Source of the DNA: Epiperipatus broadwayi
Lineage: Eukaryota; Onychophora; Udeonychophora; Euonychophora; Peripatidae
Length of the DNA: 64,000 nucleotides
Reading direction: 5' to 3'
Assembly (NCBI GenBank): GCA_028023455.1
Contig: JAQFVV010000055.1
Location: 5,054,030-5,118,029, forward strand
Below are positions 63,660-64,000 of this stretch, piece after piece; positions within the stretch are counted from its first letter, which is position 1; the number at the start of each line of letters is the position of its first letter. A program made the translations under genes and the position numbers. The notes beneath the pieces were generated by a model. That model did no database searches and was not told where the DNA came from. It saw only the letters and a list, made by a program, of their open reading frames with translations.

Positions 63660-63880
63660 AACAGTATACTGAATGAATAAGCAGATATTTATCTTTTTTT
63701 TAATATCTGAATGTCATTATACTTAATAAAGAATAACTAAACTTTGATATCAATAATTATGACCTACTCTGCATAAAATAGAATTAATCAGTCTGAAACA
63801 TGTTGCTTCAGGGAATAATTACAAATCTATAAAAATGAAATTGTATTAATTATTCAATGTGTTTATGTTTAATTAAAAAG
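63660..63880. other. AT-rich spacer
   Basis: Nothing recognised. Confidence 0.4.
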
Positions 63881-63884
63881 TACT

Positions 63885-64000
63885 TATGTTAATTCTTAAC
63901 TGAGATTTAAAGTATCTATCTGGACTAGTGATAATCTCTAGCCTAATAAATGACTAATTATATTCATTAATGTAGTTATCAGAAATGGATTATATCAAAG
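63885..64000 (+). mobile_element. HH-C' element, cut by window end
   Basis: 'aactgagatttaaagtatct', 'ctggactagtgataatctct' and 'agaaatggattatatcaaag' match the start of the HH-C' units at 23045 and 30490. The ribozyme would lie beyond the window. Confidence 0.65.

Overview
The window is AT-rich (roughly 70% A+T by eye) eukaryotic, almost certainly animal, repeat DNA. I found no intact host protein gene, no rRNA or tRNA gene and no bacterial-type signals. The longest open frame (226 codons) is the 3' part of a Penelope-like retroelement. Decayed gypsy, LINE, Penelope, hAT and tRNA-SINE copies point to a large invertebrate-type genome. The sequence alone does not let me name the species. All coordinates of repeats and ribozymes were read by eye and may be off by a few bases.

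The striking content is self-cleaving RNA. More than 40 segments match the type I hammerhead ribozyme layout (stem I, CUGANGA, stem II, GAAA, tiny stem III, UH cleavage site, stem I return strand). They fall into several unrelated sequence families. HH-A (38.7-63.5 kb) has core CUGAUGAG..CGAAA and often ends in a tRNA B-box-like sequence. HH-C and its variant HH-C' (0.1, 2.3, 13.9, 22.9, 30.7, 32.1, 58-59 kb) have the same stem II but different stem III and flanks. HH-B (19.7, 20.3, 26.9, 35.7-36.2, 47.9-51.1, 55.0 kb) has an unusual A.A pair at the base of stem II. HH-E (43.4-44.0 kb) is a relative of HH-B. Penelope-type motifs occur at 5.3 kb and as relics elsewhere. Stem III is only about 2-3 bp in all families, as in hammerheads known from Penelope-like elements, retrozymes and newt or schistosome satellites.

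The ribozyme elements occur as direct dimers about 300-450 nt apart (13.9/14.2, 35.7/36.2, 48.4/48.8 kb), which is the layout of retrozymes. They also occur as long inverted dimers (foldbacks) with arms of 100-420 bp, in several cases with the axis inside the ribozyme (for example 52.7-53.6 kb). A Penelope-like element with a GIY-YIG endonuclease (10.8-11.8 kb), two decayed relatives (12.0 and 34.7 kb) and a Penelope end hairpin (46.5 kb) could be, or could once have been, the source of mobilising enzyme; that link is inference.

Layout: 0-7.6 kb, two copies of a 2-kb repeat (one inside an HH-C element), a hAT remnant and a Penelope-type hammerhead palindrome; 10.5-12.3 kb, Penelope copies; 13-21 kb, HH-C and HH-B elements, LINE fragments and a tandem SINE array; 21-31 kb, LINE 3' end, HH-C' foldback, hAT MITE and SINEs; 32-39 kb, LINE reverse transcriptase split by a ribozyme foldback, Penelope relic, HH-B dimer and gypsy pol pseudogene; 39-47 kb, HH-A foldbacks, a 147-bp-period SINE array and HH-E; 47-55 kb, HH-B cluster, MITE and the giant HH-A palindrome; 55-64 kb, HH-A/HH-C copies, a hAT remnant and (TAG)n arrays.
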